A stretch of 64,000 bases of DNA, taken from the NCBI RefSeq assembly GCF_947179165.1, contig NC_077241.1, positions 31,305,246 to 31,369,245 of the forward strand, given 5' to 3'. A program made the translations under genes and the position numbers. This stretch comes from Solanum dulcamara (lineage: Eukaryota > Streptophyta > Magnoliopsida > Solanales > Solanaceae). The notes beneath the pieces were generated by a model that saw nothing but the letters and a program-made list of their open reading frames with translations, was not told where the DNA came from and made no database searches. Shown one piece after another: positions 59,901-64,000 of the stretch. Within the stretch, counting starts at the first letter, position 1. Every line of letters begins with the position of its first letter.

Positions 59901-61673
59901 TCATTAATATTTTTGACTCGAACTATATGATATATACATCCCGTAGAGATAATTTTCTGGCCTTAAGGTAGGAAATAAATTTACCCCTAGGCACTACAGA
60001 ATTCCCCTTCCACTCTAAGATAGGCTCGTTTGGAATTGAAACGTGACAATTCGGGTCCTACAATCACCGAAGCATAACAAGAATAAAGCCAGTCCCATAC
60101 CAAGAATCACATCAAAATCAACCATATCCAACTCAACTAAGTCAGCCATGGTATCCCTATGATAGATTGACACAGTACAATTTTTATAGACCCTCTCAGC
60201 TAAGATAGAATCACCAACAGGAGTAGACACACTGAAAGGCTCAAGAAGACACTCAGGAAGGATCTCAAATTTACTAGCCAAGTAAGGAGTCACAAAAGAT
60301 AATGTAGCACCCGGATCAAGTAATGCATACACATCAAAAGAAAGGACTCGGAGCATACCAGTAACAACATCGGGTGCATTCTCTTGGTCTTGGCGACTAC
60401 CCATAGCATACAGACGGTTGGTTCCCCCACCTGCACTTGAAGCTGCACCTGTATGATTACCTCTATTCTGTGGAGCTGCAGAAGAAAACTGAGCTCTACT
60501 ACTTCCATCTCCCTGCCTTTTTGAAGGACACTCATTTTGGAAGTGACCTATCTTTCCACATCCGTAGCAAGCATTGGTGCCCACACGACACTCTCCCAAA
60601 TGGAGCCTCCCACATCTAGCACATGGTGGTTTTCCTCTAGAACCTTGAGCCATACTTAATTGGGACTGAGAACCTTGAGATCGAAAGTTTTGGTGACTTA
60701 GCGATCTCTGATCATACCTGGTATTAGGTGTAAAAGCATTTGTTGGGGAAGGTGCATAATTGGAAGACCTTTTCTGAAAGAAAGACTTGTTACCCTTCCC
60801 TTGCTTCTGCTCATTCTCATGCCCAGCAGACTTAGCCTTCTTGCTTAGGTGTTCTTCTCGGTCCTTTTTCATATCATCCTCAACCTGCTGAGCATACACC
60901 ATCAATCTAGAAAAATTCATGTCAGAAATCATTAGCATTGCCTTACATTCTTTCTTTACATGTTTCCCTAGGCCAGAGATAAACTTCCTCATCTTAGACC
61001 TCATATGGGGAATCATTTCTGGGGCATATTTGGACAATTGAATAAACTTCAAACTATATTCTTTCGCAGTCATACTCTCTTGCTTGAGGTTCACAAACTC
61101 CTCAATTTTTGCTTCACGTAGCTCTTGGGGAAAAAAGTTATCAAGAAATGCTCTTTCAAACTCATCCCAAAGAGCAGGCTCTGCATCTTTACCTCTACTT
61201 TCTTCCCACTGGTTATACCAGACATTTGCGACATCCTTGAGTTGATAAGACACCAACTCAACACCCTCAATCTCTGTAGCATGCATCGCTTTTAGTATCT
61301 TCCACATCTCATCAATGAAATTTTGGGGGTCTTCATCAACGTTAGAACCCGTGAAGACCAGTGGATTCATTCTCAGAAAATCTTTGATCCTCGTGGCAGC
61401 AGACGGCTCTTGATAACTAGAGCTAGGAGTTGGTGAACTCTGGCTACTATTTCGAGCAGCCACCAACTGGGTGAGCATAGCAATCGCTCCTCGAAAATCA
61501 TCCTCAGAAGTAGGAGTGGTCTGAACAGTAGGTACTTGGGGTACCTCAGTAGACCTTGTAGGTCGGCCCCTAGTTCTCCGTGGAGGCATCACTGACTGTG
61601 GAACCTCAGTGCTGGGAGGGTTCCTCTGACTAGCTGAACTTTTAGGAGGCATGTCTGAAACGTGTAAACGCAC
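56926..61673 (-). pseudogene. Gag-Pol of copy A2, frameshifted in the protease region
   Basis: Collinear with A1's Gag-Pol but split into an upstream frame (61673 to 60015, 552 residues: Gag and most of protease) and a downstream frame (59904 to 56926, 992 residues: RT, RNase H, integrase, chromodomain). Relative to A1 there are five one-base indels: a gain near 60094, losses near 60066, 60034 and 59950, and a gain near 59874, net minus one. Outside this 220-base patch it is nearly identical to A1. Its integrase matches the family wording at positions where A1 differs ([25 protein letters not shown]). The DPG protease triad is present here too. Whether the indels are biological or assembly errors is open. 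Confidence 0.93.
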
Positions 61674-61769
61674 GAATTAGAAAGAAAGCTTTTATAGAGT
61701 TAAACTCTATCGCACGAACTCAGATTATGAAAGAAGTGAAATAATTCCTAATGTCCTATAGCTTCCTGA

Positions 61770-61799
61770 TTATAAGTGTGGTGCACGACACACCTATAA
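61770..61799 (-). promoter_or_regulatory. A2 leader hairpin with GTGCAC loop
   Basis: Identical to the A1 hairpin: 11-bp stem, loop TCGTGCAC. Confidence 0.65.
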
Positions 61800-61853
61800 A
61801 CAAGACTCTACTAGACACGGCTTCATAGACACCCTAGGACTCTTGAACTCTGG

Positions 61854-61865
61854 GCTCTGATACCA
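61854..61865 (-). other. A2 primer binding site (initiator Met tRNA)
   Basis: Minus-strand TGGTATCAGAGC, four bases from LTR 3. Confidence 0.9.
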
Positions 61866-61869
61866 AGTT

Positions 61870-64000
61870 TGTCACGCCCCGAGAGGGTACCCTAGGCGTG
61901 GCCGGCACTCAGAAACCATTTCTGACTTCTGAGAGAACCACTTGGTCTCATTTCTTATTTATTCATCAGCGGAAGACTTAAGAATACTAATGTGGGCTTG
62001 TCATAATCAAAGGAAAAATAGATAATTATTAGAAGAAGTAGTTTCTAAGGAGAACTACTCCGATTACATCATCAGACTCTGTCTATGAAGCCTCTAATAC
62101 TCTTAGATGGTGCCAATGACATGTCCATGGCTACCTCAAAAGAAACATCACACTCAACAATAATAAAAGAATAAGGAGTTCCTTCGAATACAAGAAGGAC
62201 TCACCAAATAGCTGAAAAGAAATGATCTTCAACGATGCGCTTGTTGAGGATCTCTAACACCTGTATCTGCATCATAAAACGATGCAGGTCGAATGACGTC
62301 AGTACGTGGAATGTACGAGTATGTAAAATGGCAGGAAGATAAGGACAGATATCAAGATACTCCTCTCAATAAAACTCAGCTCAGAACTCAACATCATCTC
62401 AACATGAATATGTAATGCAAGTTTAAAATATAATAATAAAAATAATAGTAATAAGCAATGCTTACTCAGTTGGGAGTTTCTCTAACCGACAACCATCACT
62501 TATGAGCTAGCGATGATACAACGAAGCGATGTCGTTGCCACATCCATCCAATACCTTGCCAGGGTAAAGGACATCACCATCTTGGATCCATTCATCAAAG
62601 TCCTCTTTTTGGGACTTAAGAGGCATAGCCTCCATCCTACGCTGGCTACGTAGTTCTGGGGTTTGAGTCAATTAAACTCTTACCCACTCGGTGCTCAATA
62701 CTACTCCCAAAATATGTGCTCATATTAAACTCATCATCTAGTCTCATTGGACTTTAATTTAAATCATCAAACTCATCTCATTACCTCTTCATCAATTATT
62801 ATACTTCGAAAACATCATTTACATCTCATCAAAACATCTTGCTCAAAACATCATTTACTCAAAAAATCATTTAAACTCAATTCTTTTGCTCTTTCAAAAC
62901 TCAATAAAATACATATATAGTATTAATTCATATCACTCTTTTTATCAATGAAAATATTAAAAAGCCAACATCTTTACTCAAAATATGTGTAAAAATATTC
63001 ATGAACATCAAATCAATTAGGATTCATGGGAAAGTAGCCATGAACAATAATTCCAATAATATGAGAGATAACAATAATAATAATATTAATGCATAAATAT
63101 ATCAAACTCAATAGAAGAAGAATTATTTCATTTAGAATTCAAGATTTGGATAAAACTCAACTATAACTCAATTATAATAAATTTAAATATTGGGCGCATG
63201 GACGAAATCAATCCAATGCTATGAAAGCCTTACATACCTTAAATCCGAAGGTTTACTCCGAATTGGAACACTCTTGGATCCCTAGCCTTTTCTTCTCGCC
63301 GGAGCATTTTGTGTACTACCCGGAGTATAAGAATCACCGGAGTAGTATTTTTATACTACTAAAACTAAAACTATATTTGAGAAGAAGTATATAGAGAGAA
63401 GAAATGCTTAAGAAAGCTTGATGAATAAAATGAGGAAATAAGGTGGGTATTTATAGGTGGGAAAGAGGGACCTAACAATAAATAAAATAATTATAAAGAA
63501 AAATCTGAAAATTTAATGGAATATATTGATGTCATGGATGATGTTAAATGGAGGACAATTTATGTCATGCATGATGTCAAATGCATCTAGATGTTTCCAT
63601 GGTAGGTAAGATGAGTTCTTTTTAACAGAATACTTGTTTTCGAAGCTGCGTTTGAATAAGATAAATTCCTTATTAGGATTTGGTTTCTTCATAAGAATTG
63701 TAGATTTGGAAGTCTAGTTTCATATCGTTCAAGAATCAACCAATTTGGAGCAACCTACAGTGAGATATGAATTTTCTTCTATCAACACTCAATTCCGTCA
63801 CAGCACTATATCTTGCAAAGATTAATTTATTTGACCTACTTATACTCATAATTTGAAGTTATGTTCTTCATCAAAGTTGTAGGTAAGGATGTTGTGATTA
63901 CCCAGAAATTTGAATCACCTAATTTGGACCAACCTATGAAAAGTTATGCCCAAAATACAAAGGCTGTATTATTTTTGTCGAGAATTGAAATACCGACATA
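61870..64000 (-). mobile_element. Family A LTR 3 (5' LTR of A2; 22 bases run past the window)
   Basis: Collinear with LTR 2 for 2131 bases. The window stops 22 bases before the expected minus-strand TGTAACA start. TATA box at 63446-63455. A few private substitutions, including two close together near 63923-63930. Confidence 0.95.

Larger units (their letters stand above)
38650..64000 (+). mobile_element. B2 element (5' LTR, interior, interrupted 3' LTR), continuing past the window
   Basis: Plus-strand family B element nested in B1. It consists of 5' LTR 38650-41963, interior 41964-45249 and 3' LTR from 45250, itself split at 47414 by the family A array. Left flank CACCT (38645-38649) should recur right of the 3' LTR outside the window. 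Its overlap with the A array is by nesting. Confidence 0.85.
47415..64000 (-). mobile_element. Family A tandem array: LTR-interior-LTR-interior-LTR
   Basis: Three LTRs (47415-49567, 54643-56795, 61870 to about 22 bases past the window) enclose two interiors of 5075 and 5074 bp, all in minus orientation and nearly identical. The shared middle LTR is the 5' LTR of the lower copy and the 3' LTR of the upper copy. The array sits inside the B2 3' LTR; the left target base set is ATTAC. Confidence 0.93.

Overview
The window looks like repeat-dense plant heterochromatin. I found no host protein gene, tRNA gene or intact rRNA gene. Almost everything is Ty3/gypsy LTR retrotransposon, mostly chromoviruses of apparent Tekay/Del type (C-terminal chromodomain, initiator-Met tRNA primer site), in several age classes. 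The LTR styles (starts like TGTTACACCCC, ends like CGTGACA, 2-3 kb LTRs) and the polyprotein suggest a Solanaceae genome (Solanum or Capsicum type), probably pericentromeric. The species cannot be fixed from sequence alone. Family letters (A-F) are my own labels.

Layout. 1-4919: decayed pol and 3' LTR of a plus-strand element (C1). 4920-6015: 3' end and partial LTR of another plus-strand element (F), then a 100-bp reverse-transcriptase scrap of a different lineage. 6021-13960: two fused, truncated minus-strand elements (E1 and C2). 13961-20261: degenerate Athila/Tat-like 3' region and LTR, then a repeat-bearing minus-strand LTR (D). 20262-26033: a C-family LTR split by a 3.3-kb solo LTR of family B (B0). 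26034-31388: minus-strand element E3 with a rearranged interior, then an F-type LTR fragment.

From 31726 to the right edge there is one nested stack. Element B1 (5' LTR 31726-34448) is interrupted inside its integrase region at 38649/38650 by element B2 (LTR 38650-41963, interior 41964-45249, 3' LTR from 45250). The 3' LTR of B2 is interrupted at 47414/47415 by a young minus-strand family-A array, LTR-interior-LTR-interior-LTR (47415 to beyond 64000), whose three LTRs differ at only a few sites. The lower-coordinate interior has one uninterrupted 1582-residue Gag-Pol ORF. The other copy is broken by a tight cluster of one-base indels.

How the parts relate. Family A encodes Gag, protease, RT, RNase H, integrase and chromodomain. 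Family B has LTRs, primer site, polypurine tract and leader but almost no readable protein, yet B2's two LTRs are still nearly the same, so B2 was probably copied in trans. Families A and B share a PBS-proximal leader of about 150 nt although most of their LTR sequence is unrelated. That leader contains a 28-30 nt hairpin with a self-complementary hexamer in its loop (GTGCAC or GCGCGC), conserved by compensatory changes: a good candidate RNA dimerisation/packaging site. B1 and B2 also each carry a separately acquired 5S rRNA-derived segment, at different places and in opposite orientations.
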